A DNA stretch of 64,000 bases, taken from contig JBCDBW010000007.1 of assembly GCA_039182965.1 (NCBI GenBank), positions 1 to 64,000 of the forward strand, given 5' to 3'. Of the stretch, positions 8,503 through 17,137 are shown piece by piece. The position numbers were made by a program, and so were the translations under genes. Under the pieces are notes generated by a model. The model had not been told where the DNA came from, made no database searches, and was given only the letters and a program-made list of their open reading frames with translations. Numbering within the stretch: the stretch's first letter is position 1; each line of letters opens with the position of its first letter. This DNA comes from JBCDBW01 sp039182965. Its GTDB lineage: Bacteria > Verrucomicrobiota > Verrucomicrobiia > Verrucomicrobiales > DEV007.

Positions 8503-9725
8503 TCAGTTTCGTTTTATTCCGATCTTCAAGCCGGCCTCAAGTTCATCGATCGAGGCGTATCCCATGAGATAAAAGCGCAAGAGTTCCATTTCGCGTTTCC
8601 GAGGTTTTGCGCCGGTGTAGCGAGCAAGCAGCAGCGCGGCAATAAGCGCGCAATGTATCTGAAGGATCACCCCGCGCTCGCTCTCGCAAAACCAATGTCG
8701 ACAGGGCAACAGGCACTTCAACCAACGAAAGAACAACCCCACCTGCCAGCGGTATCGAAAGCAAGGCGATTAGTTCTGCACTGATTTCTTCGTTGGGCTG
8801 GTTGGTGATCAAGAGCAGGTTCTCTTTTTCGCCCTCGACGATAATCAGGCGGTAAACATTGGTTTTTTCACGTGTTCCCAGACGTACACATCGTGTCACT
8901 GATTACGCCCGCCTCTCGATCGGCCTCATCAAGTTCAAGCACTTGCTCTTCGTTAACTTTCGCACTTTCACGCAAGCGCATGAGAAAACCGCATCCCTTC
9001 TCATCGATCTGCTTTAAAAGTCCATAGACCTCCGCGTAGTAGCGATCAGCCACATAAAAAAAACTCGCCGGCCTTGAGCATCTCCTTGCGGGATACCGCT
9101 CGCTCGCACCCTTTTCCTTCACTCACCACGGCTTGGTCCGGCTTCTGAGCCAGAACCTTAAACTTCAAGGAAGGCGCACCGCGCGCTGTTCCTTGTTCTG
9201 ATGGCGCCACTGGGCCCAACCCATTCGCGGCACCACATGCCACAGAGTGCTGTCGATTACCGAGAGACATTCCTTGTAACGGGCCAGACGCGGATCACCC
9301 CACGCATCGCTACTCTCGCTGACTAGTTCCTCCATGACATCTCGGAGAAGATCGGGTTCGAAGACCATCTGCGCCTCACTGAAACTTCGCAAACTCACCG
9401 GACGACGGCATACCTCATCCTGAACACGCTCAAGATTGCTCGCCGCGCACAAACCGCGCATCGACTCCACGACGGGATTAAACAACCCAAAAAGCAGCAA
9501 GGAAAAATAGTCACCGCGCTTTAGAAGACGACGAGAATCACCTCGCTCAACTTCCTCGCGAGCACTGCCTGCACCACGCTCCAGTCTATACTGAAACTCC
9601 TCAATGAGCTTCCACCGACTCAGGTCATCATCTTCACTGAACCGCTCCGTTCTACGCTCTCTCGTTGCCAATAAAGCAACAATACTGCTTTCAAAAATAG
9701 TACCAGCAATAATTATGCCGAACAC
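8503..9725 (-). pseudogene. Decayed IS4-type DDE transposase (multiple frameshifts)
   Basis: Five overlapping minus-strand fragments in different frames read as one transposase from 9725 down to 8503. Recognisable pieces, in order, are RYKECLSVIDSTLWHVVPRM, FFYVADRYYAEVYGLLKQID and FRYRWQVGLFFRWLKCL. The last is the YREK region of IS4-family transposases, where RWQVE is expected; here the catalytic Glu is Gly (codon GGG). The C-terminus (CALIAALLLARY...) also fits. At least four frame changes are needed to join the parts, so the enzyme is dead. The region is C-rich on the + strand, unlike its surroundings. No terminal inverted repeats were found. Confidence 0.85.
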
Positions 9726-9790
9726 GATTGGCGGAGCGCCTGTCCTACAAGAGACTAAAAATGGGGTGTGGGTGGATCTGGGGAATACAC

Positions 9791-9826
9791 AAAAAAGGAC
9801 GGTCGCTATCGACGACCGTCCCTTTT
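9791..9826 (-). terminator. Rho-independent terminator of the DUF5069 gene (possibly bidirectional)
   Basis: A perfect 9-bp stem, GGACGGTCG (9797-9805) with CGACCGTCC (9813-9821), has a 7-nt loop. On the minus strand it is followed by a T-run (A-run 9791-9796 on +), 25-60 bp after the DUF5069 stop. A shorter T-run (9823-9826) on the + strand makes it potentially bidirectional. Confidence 0.85.
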
Positions 9827-9850
9827 CCCGGGGGTTTATTGGAGTTCGGG

Positions 9851-10294
9851 TTAGCCCTTTAATTCGGCGGAGTGAAAATCGTTCCAGTCTTCGAGGTTGT
9901 TGAGTCCGACGGCGTCGAGGACGGAGCCATCGTCGGTGCGGCCAGCGCCCCCGAGGACTGCGCCGCGGGTGTCATCGTCGTGGTTGTAACCGGTGATGGC
10001 ATCGTTGAGTTCCTTGACGGCGGTGGCGTCGAGGCTACCGCCCTTTTTTTCGACAACCCAAGCTTCGAGTTCGACGTAAGTGGGTTTGGAGTCGCGGATG
10101 TAGGCGAGGAATTCGTCTTTATCGAGACCGAGGCCATCGAGGACCATTTGGTCGAAACCGGCGCCCACGGCGGGATAGTCGTCGTGAAGTTTTCCGGCGG
10201 CATCGAGAGATGTTTTAAGCCAGAGGCGGGGGAGGTGTAGGACGCCGAGAGGACCGGCAATGCCGGACGTGACCATGGGGATGAATTTGCTCAT
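9851..10294 (-). CDS. DUF5069 domain protein
   Basis: A 147-aa acidic protein. The pattern GIAGPLGVLHLPRLWLK..LDAAGKL and GFDQMVLDGLGLDKDEFLAYI followed by PTYVELEAWV matches the DUF5069 family, common in Verrucomicrobiota and Planctomycetota and of unknown function. It has no signal peptide or membrane segment, so is predicted cytoplasmic. The gene is monocistronic: a strong terminator follows it and the upstream L,D-transpeptidase gene ends 166 bp away on the same strand. Confidence 0.8.
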   Translation of the reverse strand: MSKFIPMVTSGIAGPLGVLHLPRLWLKTSLDAAGKLHDDYPAVGAGFDQMVLDGLGLDKDEFLAYIRDSKPTYVELEAWVVEKKGGSLDATAVKELNDAITGYNHDDDTRGAVLGGAGRTDDGSVLDAVGLNNLEDWNDFHSAELKG

Positions 10295-10460
10295 AGGATT
10301 TTTTGTTTGGATGGTTGTTGTGAATAAGTTTTGGAAGGCTGGCAGTGTAGGCGAGCTTCGCGTGTAGGGTCAATGGGGAAATGGCGAGCGGGCCCTTGGA
10401 GACTGGGGCCGTTTTCCGGAGGCAGAGTTGCGGGGTGAAGGTGAGGGTGAGGGGTTCGTT

Positions 10461-11504
10461 TCAACGAATTGTAATCGAGGCGCCGGGGCGCATGAGTGAG
10501 GGTAGGCGGATGGCGTCCCAATTGGCTAGGCGGATGCAACCGGCTGAGGTGGAGCGGCCGATGGTGTGGGGGCTGGCGGTGCCGTGGATACCGATGCCGG
10601 ATTTGGAGGTGCCGCACCAGATGATACCTACGGGTGAGTTGGGGCCGGGGGGAATTTGGAGAAAGTCATCGGAGCGGACGCCTTGGTCGAGCATGGATTT
10701 GTCGTATCGAAACTCTGGCGTGGTGACCATATTTTTGAGGGTCCAGTTTCCGCGGTGGATGAACTCGTCTTTTCCGGGGGTAATGGGGAAAGCGGCGACG
10801 ATATTGCCATGGGTGGGATCGACGATCGTCACGATGCGGGTGTTCGTATCGACGATGACTTGTCGTGAACTGAGGAGTGGATCTTCCTCGTATCTTTCGT
10901 GTTTGGGAACGTTTTCGATGAGGAACGGTGTGGCGACATTGGGCACCGTGACGACATCGCCAGGTTTGAGTTTATAGAAGGTGGTGTTGGGATTTAGCTT
11001 TTGGATGAATTTTTCGTCGGTATGGAAGCGTTCGGAAAGGAGTTCGGAAAGGCGACGGTAGGGAAGGTATTCGCGTTTGGCTTGTGAGGGGTAATCGACG
11101 GGGAGGGCGGGATCGATGAAGTCGAAGTTGTGGGATTTGATGACATAAGGGGCGAAGGGTTGGGGGACAGCTTCTGCGGCATGTGCGAGGACGGGGCCCC
11201 AATTGTCTTTTGGGGGTGTGATGTTCCGCTGGACGTTGTATAGGGTGACGGCTTTGCGGGTAAACTCGCCGAGACCTCCATCGATTTTTCCCGGGCCAAG
11301 GAGTTGTGAGTCGAGGTAAATTTGAACCTGGGTGATCGCGGGGGTGTCTGTTTTGGGGGGTTCTGGAGCGAAGGGGATGGGTTTAGGTTTTCGATCTCGC
11401 TTGAGAAATTTGAAGGGGCCAGCCGAGAGTGTGGCGGGGGAGGCAACGACTAGACCGAGGAACAAAGACAAGGGGGCGACGGTCTTTGGGAGGAGTTGGA
11501 TCAC
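10461..11504 (-). CDS. L,D-transpeptidase (YkuD domain)
   Basis: A 347-aa exported protein. Residues 1-28 form a signal peptide; 29-60 are proline- and lysine-rich; about 60-130 resemble a peptidoglycan-binding region; the YkuD catalytic domain is about 215-347. The active-site signature is HGTASPHTIGRSTSAGCIRL with His307 and Cys323 as catalytic residues. A LysM-like stretch (LSERFHTDEKFIQKLNPN...LKPGDVVTVP) precedes it. Such enzymes form 3-3 cross-links or attach proteins to peptidoglycan. The start is GTG, directly next to GAGGAG; no better in-frame start exists between it and an upstream stop. Confidence 0.92.
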   Translation of the reverse strand: MIQLLPKTVAPLSLFLGLVVASPATLSAGPFKFLKRDRKPKPIPFAPEPPKTDTPAITQVQIYLDSQLLGPGKIDGGLGEFTRKAVTLYNVQRNITPPKDNWGPVLAHAAEAVPQPFAPYVIKSHNFDFIDPALPVDYPSQAKREYLPYRRLSELLSERFHTDEKFIQKLNPNTTFYKLKPGDVVTVPNVATPFLIENVPKHERYEEDPLLSSRQVIVDTNTRIVTIVDPTHGNIVAAFPITPGKDEFIHRGNWTLKNMVTTPEFRYDKSMLDQGVRSDDFLQIPPGPNSPVGIIWCGTSKSGIGIHGTASPHTIGRSTSAGCIRLANWDAIRLPSLMRPGASITIR

Positions 11505-11705
11505 CTCCTCACTATGGATCCTTAAGGAGTGTTAAGCAATTGTTTTGCGAGACTGATCTTGCGTCGTATCGCGGTTGGTCGGTATTGCTTGGGGAGAGGG
11601 GGTATTTGGGAGGGAGTGTGAGGTTGGTTCTATATTTCGCTGCTTGCTTTCGATTTCCGTGCGGGTAGGGGGCCGTGATTTTGGTTTGGATGGCGGCGCT
11701 GCCAC

Positions 11706-11742
11706 AAAAAAAGGGCCGCCCTGATGAGGGGCGGCCCTTTTT
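11706..11742 (-). terminator. Rho-independent terminator after the PII gene (bidirectional form)
   Basis: Stem GGGCCGCCC (11713-11721) pairs with GGGCGGCCC (11729-11737). A-run 11706-11712 on the left and T-run 11738-11742 on the right mean it can stop transcription from either side. It lies about 25 bp past the PII gene stop. Confidence 0.88.
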
Positions 11743-11762
11743 GATAGAACTCGGGGAGAAGA

Positions 11763-12119
11763 TTAGGCGACAGACTCGGCGGAAACGGCTTCGGCGCCTT
11801 TTTCTCCGGTCCGAATACGAATCGCTTCTTCGACGGCGCTGATAAATACTTTCCCGTCACCGATCTTGCCGGTGTTGGCGGTGCTGACGATGGCGTCTGC
11901 GACATCGGAGGCGCGATCGTCATCGACGACGATTTCTAGTTTCACCTTAGGAAGGAAGTCGACGGTGTATTCACTGCCGCGGTAGATTTCCGTGTGACCC
12001 TTTTGGCGTCCGAAACCTTTCACCTCGGTGACGGTCATGCCTTGCACGCCGACGCCAGAGAGGGCTTCTTTCACGTCTTCGAGTTTGAATGGTTTAATGA
12101 TGGCTTCGATTTTCTTCAT
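11763..12119 (-). CDS. glnB: Nitrogen regulatory PII protein (GlnB/GlnK family)
   Basis: A 118-aa PII protein. It starts MKKIEAIIKPFKLEDVKEAL, carries the T-loop with uridylylation target Tyr51 in YRGSEYTVDF, and the ATP-binding C-terminal motif GKIGDGKVFI. PII trimers sense 2-oxoglutarate and ATP/ADP and control glutamine synthetase, NtrB and ammonium uptake. No amtB or glnA gene lies next to it, so glnB versus glnK cannot be decided. A sigma-54-type promoter upstream suggests induction by nitrogen limitation. The C-terminus has a short alanine/glutamate extension (GAEAVSAESVA). Confidence 0.95.
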   Translation of the reverse strand: MKKIEAIIKPFKLEDVKEALSGVGVQGMTVTEVKGFGRQKGHTEIYRGSEYTVDFLPKVKLEIVVDDDRASDVADAIVSTANTGKIGDGKVFISAVEEAIRIRTGEKGAEAVSAESVA

Positions 12120-12199
12120 TGGTCGTGTTTTCTGTTGGATTTGGAGTGTTGAATCGCCTGAAAGAGCGGTTAGATCCGACTGATCCTGTTTGATTATAA

Positions 12200-12216
12200 A
12201 GCGATTCGCGTGCCAA
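12200..12216 (-). promoter_or_regulatory. Sigma-54 (-24/-12) promoter of the PII gene
   Basis: On the minus strand TTGGCACGCGAATCGCT shows TGGCACG and GC separated so that GG-N10-GC is exact; only one base of the -12 element (TCGCT for TTGCT) differs from consensus. The predicted start is near 12189, about 70 nt before the ATG. A TATAAT sequence directly downstream (12197-12192 on the minus strand) has no matching -35 at correct spacing. Confidence 0.6.
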
Positions 12217-12303
12217 CTGGGGAGGTTTTCTTTAATGACCTTATTTTTAGGAAGTTGTGGGGATATTGGGTGAATAGTTGGGTGGTGTAAGGGGGAAGAA
12301 AGC

Positions 12304-12341
12304 GGTCAAGGAGTGACCAGGGGTGGTCAGTGACTGACCAC
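12304..12341. promoter_or_regulatory. Palindrome cluster, candidate activator binding sites
   Basis: GGTCA-aggag-TGACC (12304-12318) is followed directly by the perfect 9+1+9 palindrome GTGGTCAGT-g-ACTGACCAC (12323-12341). Both share the GGTCA/TGACC half-site. They lie about 115-150 bp upstream of the predicted PII transcription start, a usual distance for activators of sigma-54 promoters, and also 74 bp upstream of the divergent secreted-protein gene. Confidence 0.5.
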
Positions 12342-12414
12342 TTGGGGATCGGGTTGCGAAACGAAGGGCGGTGTGGTTGGTTAGCCGCAGGTGGATTTGG
12401 CAATTTGCAGAGAG

Positions 12415-13446
12415 ATGAGTGTTGCGTATCCGCGGAAGCGAACGAGGGGAATATTGGCAGGGGTTGCGGGGTTAATTTTGTTTGCTTTTGCCGGGGGAGG
12501 GGCGGGGCAGACGGTCACGTTGAGTCCGAAATTGAGGTTGGGAACGGAGTATGTCACCTACACGGAGAGTGATGTGAAAATGGGGTTGCCGATGGGGGGC
12601 GCGTCGGGTGAGCAAAATGTTCGGACGGAGCAGGAGGTCACGATGACTGTGCGAGGTGGAGCGGACGGGGAGAGCAAGGTGGTGAGTTTGGTGATCAATT
12701 ATGCGAAGCTCGAATTGAAGTCTCCGATGATGAACATGAGCTATGATTCGCGGGCGCCGGAGCAAGAGGACACGGGCTTTGGCGGGAATTTGTCCGGGAT
12801 GGTGGGGAAAGAGATCAAGTTGATTTACGATGCCGAGGATCGTTTTGTTCGGGTCGAGGACAACGATTTGTTAACGGAGGACGGTGGTTCGTCTCCATTT
12901 GGTCAGAGTTTGGGCGTGAATGAGCTGAGAGATATGGTTCGGACGACCTTAGGGGAGCAGCTAGGGACGCGAAAAGTAATGCAGGGGGAGTCTTGGCAAC
13001 ATGTGATGGAATTGGCGATGCCCGGGATTGGGCCGGTGGGTTTGGATGTCCGATTTTTGTATCGCAAGGATGGGACCGTGGAAGGTGAGACCTGCGCGAT
13101 TATTGATTTCAATGGAATGATATCGGGGGAGCGTTTGACGGACGAGGCGGAAGCGGTCGAAGGGGATGCGCGAGCGGAGCGTCGTGCGGACGAGACCTTG
13201 GCGGATTCGCGGGTGTCGGGAACTGTGGCGTATGATCGGAGCATTGGAGTGCCGCGAGCGACGAACATGGAGATGCGGATGGTTATGATGATGCATAGTC
13301 CTTTGGGGACGGAATCGGAAGTGAAGATTCCGATGTTGCAGAAATCGTTATCCGTGTTGCGTTCCTATCGGGTTTTGGGGCGGTCGCCGGCGCAGGTGGA
13401 AGAAAAAGAGGGAGACGGAGCAGAGGGAGAGGCGTTGGTGGATTAG
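12415..13446 (+). CDS. Secreted protein of unknown function, DUF6263-like
   Basis: A 343-aa protein with an N-terminal signal sequence (RGILAGVAGLILFAFAGGGAGQ). The mature part is a beta-rich domain with repeated MTVRGGADGESKVV, LSGMVGKEIKLIYDAEDRFVRVED and GTVAYDRSIGVPRATNMEM stretches. This pattern of 'T..Y......M', 'G....V..D..G.V' and 'S.G.....D...G.P......M....' resembles DUF6263 proteins, though I cannot confirm the match. ATG at 12415 has GCAGAGAG upstream. The BtpA-like gene follows after 14 bp, so they are probably co-transcribed. Confidence 0.65.
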   Translation: MSVAYPRKRTRGILAGVAGLILFAFAGGGAGQTVTLSPKLRLGTEYVTYTESDVKMGLPMGGASGEQNVRTEQEVTMTVRGGADGESKVVSLVINYAKLELKSPMMNMSYDSRAPEQEDTGFGGNLSGMVGKEIKLIYDAEDRFVRVEDNDLLTEDGGSSPFGQSLGVNELRDMVRTTLGEQLGTRKVMQGESWQHVMELAMPGIGPVGLDVRFLYRKDGTVEGETCAIIDFNGMISGERLTDEAEAVEGDARAERRADETLADSRVSGTVAYDRSIGVPRATNMEMRMVMMMHSPLGTESEVKIPMLQKSLSVLRSYRVLGRSPAQVEEKEGDGAEGEALVD

Positions 13447-13460
13447 CGGGGGGGTTATTG

Positions 13461-14234
13461 ATGGTGGGGAGGAAAGTGATTGGGGTGGTGCATTTGGGGG
13501 CGTTACCGGGGGCGCCCGGATGGGGCGGCGACATGGCGGTGGTCGCAGAAGCAGCGATACGGGATGCGAGGGCGTATGAGATGGGAGGATGTCATTCATT
13601 GGTGATTGAGAACTTTGGAGATGCGCCGTTTACGGCGGGGCGAGTGGGTCCAGAAACGGTGGCGGCGATGGCGGTGGTGGGGCGACGGGTGGGTCGGGAA
13701 GTAGAGATTCCGTTTGGGTTCAATGTTTTGAGGAACGATCCTTTGGCGGCTTTGGGATTGTGTGCGGCGTGTGGGGGGACTTTTATTCGGGTGAATGTGC
13801 ACACGGGGGCGATGTTCACCGACCAGGGATTCATTGAGGGTAACGCCTATGAGACGGTGAGGCGCCGGGACGAATGGTGTCCGGGGGTGAAGATTTACGC
13901 GGATGTTTTGGTGAAGCATGCGGCGCCAGCTGTGGAGACCACGATCGAGCGGGCGGCGGAGGAGACCTTGGGACGAGGGAAGGCGGACGGACTAATTGTG
14001 TCGGGAGTGGCGACGGGGGACGCGGTTGCGATGGAGGATTTGAAGCGGGTGCGGGGGACGTGTCCTGAAGCGACGATTTTGGTGGGGAGCGGTGCTGATG
14101 CGGGGAATGTAGGCGAGTTGTTGGAGTATGCGGATGGGGTGATCGTTGGGACGTCGCTGAAAGAAGAGGGAGAGACGATGAATCGAGTGGACGAGGCGAA
14201 GGTCAGGGAATTGGTGGAAGCTGTTCCAAATTAA
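13461..14234 (+). CDS. BtpA/SgcQ family protein
   Basis: A 257-aa TIM-barrel-like protein starting MVGRKVIGVVHLGALPGAPGW, with EMGGCHSLVIENFGDAPF, FGFNVLRNDP, FIRVNVHTGAMFTDQG and DGLIVSG.ATG, all typical of the BtpA family. The founder, cyanobacterial BtpA, is needed for photosystem I accumulation; the E. coli member SgcQ is a predicted nucleosidase of unknown substrate. In a non-photosynthetic genome the role is more likely metabolic. It follows the DUF6263-like gene by 14 bp. The ATG at 13461 follows an in-frame TTG, and either could start translation. Confidence 0.9.
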   Translation: MVGRKVIGVVHLGALPGAPGWGGDMAVVAEAAIRDARAYEMGGCHSLVIENFGDAPFTAGRVGPETVAAMAVVGRRVGREVEIPFGFNVLRNDPLAALGLCAACGGTFIRVNVHTGAMFTDQGFIEGNAYETVRRRDEWCPGVKIYADVLVKHAAPAVETTIERAAEETLGRGKADGLIVSGVATGDAVAMEDLKRVRGTCPEATILVGSGADAGNVGELLEYADGVIVGTSLKEEGETMNRVDEAKVRELVEAVPN

Positions 14235-14414
14235 CACTTCGTAACCAGGAGTTCGCAATTTTGATCTGGTGGCAGGAGCGCTTGATCAACATTCATAGGA
14301 ATTTCCACATGACGTCGATGGAGAGGCGATGGGGCAGGCTATTATTGACGGATTTGCTCTCGATTGATCAGTGGCAGTTAGCGTTCGGAGGGACAGTTCG
14401 AGCTGGTGCGGTTC

Positions 14415-14861
14415 TTAGTTCACGGTAATTTTGGTGGTGACGGAGTTCGCGAGGAAGCATTCGTGGTGAGCGACGTCGTGCAGTTGGGAGAGTTGTTCCG
14501 GGGTGGGTTGTTTTTCTCCCGAGAACTCGATTTTCGGGCGGAGAGTGATGCGGGTGATGGCGAGTCTTCCTTCGGGACCGGGTTCGAGGTGTCCGACGGC
14601 GTGGTCGGTGTATGACTCGACGGTGAATCTCTTTTTGCAGGCGATGGCTAGGAACGTGAGCATGTGGCAGGACGCGAGAGCGGCGACAAAGGCGGCTTCG
14701 GGGTCGACGCAATCGGGATTCCCGAGGAATTCCTTGGCGGCAGAAGCGCGGAGGGTGGCGTTGTTTTCGAAGGTCCAGTCGTGGTCTCTGGAGTAATCAT
14801 TGTAGGTGAACTCAGTGTCGGTGTTCCGATTCCAGGTGAGGGTAGCGGTGTGTTCGGACAT
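14415..14861 (-). CDS. OsmC family peroxiredoxin
   Basis: A 148-aa OsmC/Ohr-type protein. The two reactive cysteines are Cys65 (ALASCHMLTFLAIA) and Cys135 (AHHECFLANSV), as in proteins that reduce organic hydroperoxides. The early AHTATLTWNR-type strand and NPDCVDPEAAFVAALASCHM match the family well. It is probably cytoplasmic. The Usp-DUF389 gene ends 13 bp downstream on the same strand side (14875), so OsmC is the downstream gene of a likely two-gene operon. Confidence 0.92.
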   Translation of the reverse strand: MSEHTATLTWNRNTDTEFTYNDYSRDHDWTFENNATLRASAAKEFLGNPDCVDPEAAFVAALASCHMLTFLAIACKKRFTVESYTDHAVGHLEPGPEGRLAITRITLRPKIEFSGEKQPTPEQLSQLHDVAHHECFLANSVTTKITVN

Positions 14862-14874
14862 GTTTTTGCGGAGG

Positions 14875-16746
14875 TCAAGGGTTCGATGAGGGTGCTTGGG
14901 ATTCGGTGAGGAGGGTTGTATGGAGGCGTACTTTGAGGGTATCTGAGTTATGTTTCAAGAGGGGTTGGGTGACTTTGCGCAGGTGATTAGCGAGAGAGGG
15001 CTGGGGAATTTCGGGAGAATCCAAGTGGATATCGAGGATGGGGGGTGCGTCGCGGGGTCGGGTGAGGCGGAGGTCAGTGAGTTCGATGTTTGGATTTTTC
15101 TCCTTTAGGGCGGCGGCGATGGCGGCGGCGGCTTTGGGAGGAACTTCGGGGGACTGGCGACTTTTGATGACTTGTGAGAGGAGGACGGAGCCGAGGGGAA
15201 CGACGAGGATGGCGCAGGTGAGGACGAGGCCCATGGTGATGCGCCGGGTCCACAGGGTACCGCGGCTTTGCTGGGTGGCAGGGCGGATTCCGACGGCGAA
15301 GAAACAGAGGGCGGCGCCGAGGATAATGGCGACCACGTTGGTGGCGAAGAGAAGGGCGGCGCCCTCGGTATTTTTGATGTGGCCGAGGGCCAGGGAGATA
15401 CCGGTGGTGGCGCGGGGTGGGACGAGGGCGGCGGCAATCGCGACGCCAGCGAGTGCGGACATGAGACTGGGGCGGGCGATGCAGTAGGCGGCTGCGATTC
15501 CGGACAAGAAAGCGATGGCCATGTCGAGAAGGCTGGGTGCGCCCCGGGCGAGGAGCTCTGTGGTGAGATCCGTGATCGGAACGATGAGTCCGGCGATGAG
15601 GCCGATGGTAACGGCGCCGAGGAACCCGTAGATGATGGATCGCAGGCATTGCCTGACCATGGGGATGTTTCCCTGGACGAGCGCGAGGCCGGCGCCGAGG
15701 AGAGGGGTCATGAGGGGGGCGACGAGCATGGCTCCAATCACGACGGCTGTGCTGTTTTGGAGGAGGCCGAAGGAGGCGATGGCGGTAGACAGGAGCAGGA
15801 GAGTCATGAAGTCGAAGCTCCAGCGTGATTTGGTTTGGAGTTCTTCGAAGAGGGCGACGCGGTCGTCTCGCTTCAGTTGAGGGACCCGGAGGTGGAGAAA
15901 GCGTTCGATGTATCCGCGGACGCGTTCTTTGACGGGAAGAGCCCGGCGGAGGACGGCGACGTTCATGGAGTCTGGTCCTTTGAATAAGCGCTCGGGAACG
16001 GAACCGAAAATACGTTTTTGGATAAAGCCCTGGGCGGGAGCGCCGATGAGGACGAGGTCGAAGCTATGGGAGTCGACGAGATGCTTCACGCCTTCGGGGA
16101 CGCCATCGGCGATGACGATTCTGGGGTGGATATTAGGTGAGTCGCCGAGTTTGATTCCTGCGCGTTTGAGGACGCTGTCGAGGAGTCGCCGTCCGACGTC
16201 TTCGGAGACTTCCCCGATATCGGGTTCCACGTAGAATGGGGTGGCATCACCGCGATCTTCATTGGAGATGCGGGCGGCGAGTTGGAGTGCGATTTGGGAA
16301 TGGGGGCCGCCGGCGGTGGGAATGAGAATATGAGGGTGTTTCGGGGGCGGGGACTCACCGAGGCGGACGAGCATGGTGTGGCAGGGGGCGGATTCGAACA
16401 GGCGTTGAGCGAGGAGGTGGTCGGAGCGTCGGCCTTTTTTTGAGTTGGGTCGCGCGATTATGAGGAGTTCGGGTTTTGTTTTGGCGACCTCGCGGAGGGC
16501 GGCTTTGATGCGGTTGTTTTCATCTTTGGATTCGGCAGTGAATTCGATATCGGCGAGGACATCGCCGAGGGAACTATGGAGGGATTTGGAGAGGTCGGGT
16601 TGTTGGTCGGAGTCGGCTTGGGGAACGGCGGGGAGGTGGACGACGTGGACGGCGGGTTTGTCAGGGGACTGGGCGCGTGCGAAAAGGGAAGCCCACGCCG
16701 CTAGAGCGGGGCTTTCTTCGAAGGATTTGGCGATCACCAGAATCAT
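14875..16746 (-). CDS. Tandem universal-stress-protein domains fused to a DUF389 membrane domain
   Basis: A 623-aa fusion. Residues 1-128 and about 135-268 are two Usp (UspA-like) domains, the second with a GSVPERLFKG nucleotide-binding-like motif. Residues about 310-500 form the DUF389 membrane domain (SFDFMTLLLLSTAIASFGLL, VVIGAMLVAPLMTPLLG, LSGIAAAYCIARPSLMSALAGVAIAAALVPPRA). About 510-623 is a C-terminal soluble tail. DUF389 proteins have unproven transport roles. Linking Usp domains to them suggests stress- or ATP-gated control. The gene is followed by OsmC, consistent with a stress operon. Confidence 0.88.
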   Translation of the reverse strand: MILVIAKSFEESPALAAWASLFARAQSPDKPAVHVVHLPAVPQADSDQQPDLSKSLHSSLGDVLADIEFTAESKDENNRIKAALREVAKTKPELLIIARPNSKKGRRSDHLLAQRLFESAPCHTMLVRLGESPPPKHPHILIPTAGGPHSQIALQLAARISNEDRGDATPFYVEPDIGEVSEDVGRRLLDSVLKRAGIKLGDSPNIHPRIVIADGVPEGVKHLVDSHSFDLVLIGAPAQGFIQKRIFGSVPERLFKGPDSMNVAVLRRALPVKERVRGYIERFLHLRVPQLKRDDRVALFEELQTKSRWSFDFMTLLLLSTAIASFGLLQNSTAVVIGAMLVAPLMTPLLGAGLALVQGNIPMVRQCLRSIIYGFLGAVTIGLIAGLIVPITDLTTELLARGAPSLLDMAIAFLSGIAAAYCIARPSLMSALAGVAIAAALVPPRATTGISLALGHIKNTEGAALLFATNVVAIILGAALCFFAVGIRPATQQSRGTLWTRRITMGLVLTCAILVVPLGSVLLSQVIKSRQSPEVPPKAAAAIAAALKEKNPNIELTDLRLTRPRDAPPILDIHLDSPEIPQPSLANHLRKVTQPLLKHNSDTLKVRLHTTLLTESQAPSSNP

Positions 16747-17137
16747 GTTCGAATGATGGGAATCTCCGGGGCAAAAGGAAAGCCCGGTCGCTTTTGAAGC
16801 ACGGGTGAAATTTCGGGTGGGAGTCTCTTCCGCGTAGGAGGCGACTCGCAGAAGGGGATGGTCGCGTCGACGAGTGCCTTTGAGGCGCTTTGATGTCTGC
16901 CGGAGTGAATACTGGCAAGTTGAAGTAAGCCGGGAGTATTAGGGCGTGAGTTGGAGGATGGCAAGGGTTTTGGGAGTTTGGTAGTGGTGGGAGATGGACA
17001 TCGCGGTCGAAGGGGATTCACAATGCCTCTTTTGGAACTAGATACGATGGTTGTCTGGTGGCGTGGGTTCTATTATTGGTCTAGCGTTGGAATTCAGGAA
17101 AGGGATCATTTTAGCCGCGTTTATTAGGCCTTGTGCC
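16747..17137. other. Spacer without recognised gene
   Basis: The 391 bp between the divergent Usp-DUF389 gene and the following secreted-protein gene must hold both promoters. Apparent ORFs on either strand lack family features, and I see no strong terminator or RNA structure. Confidence 0.5.
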
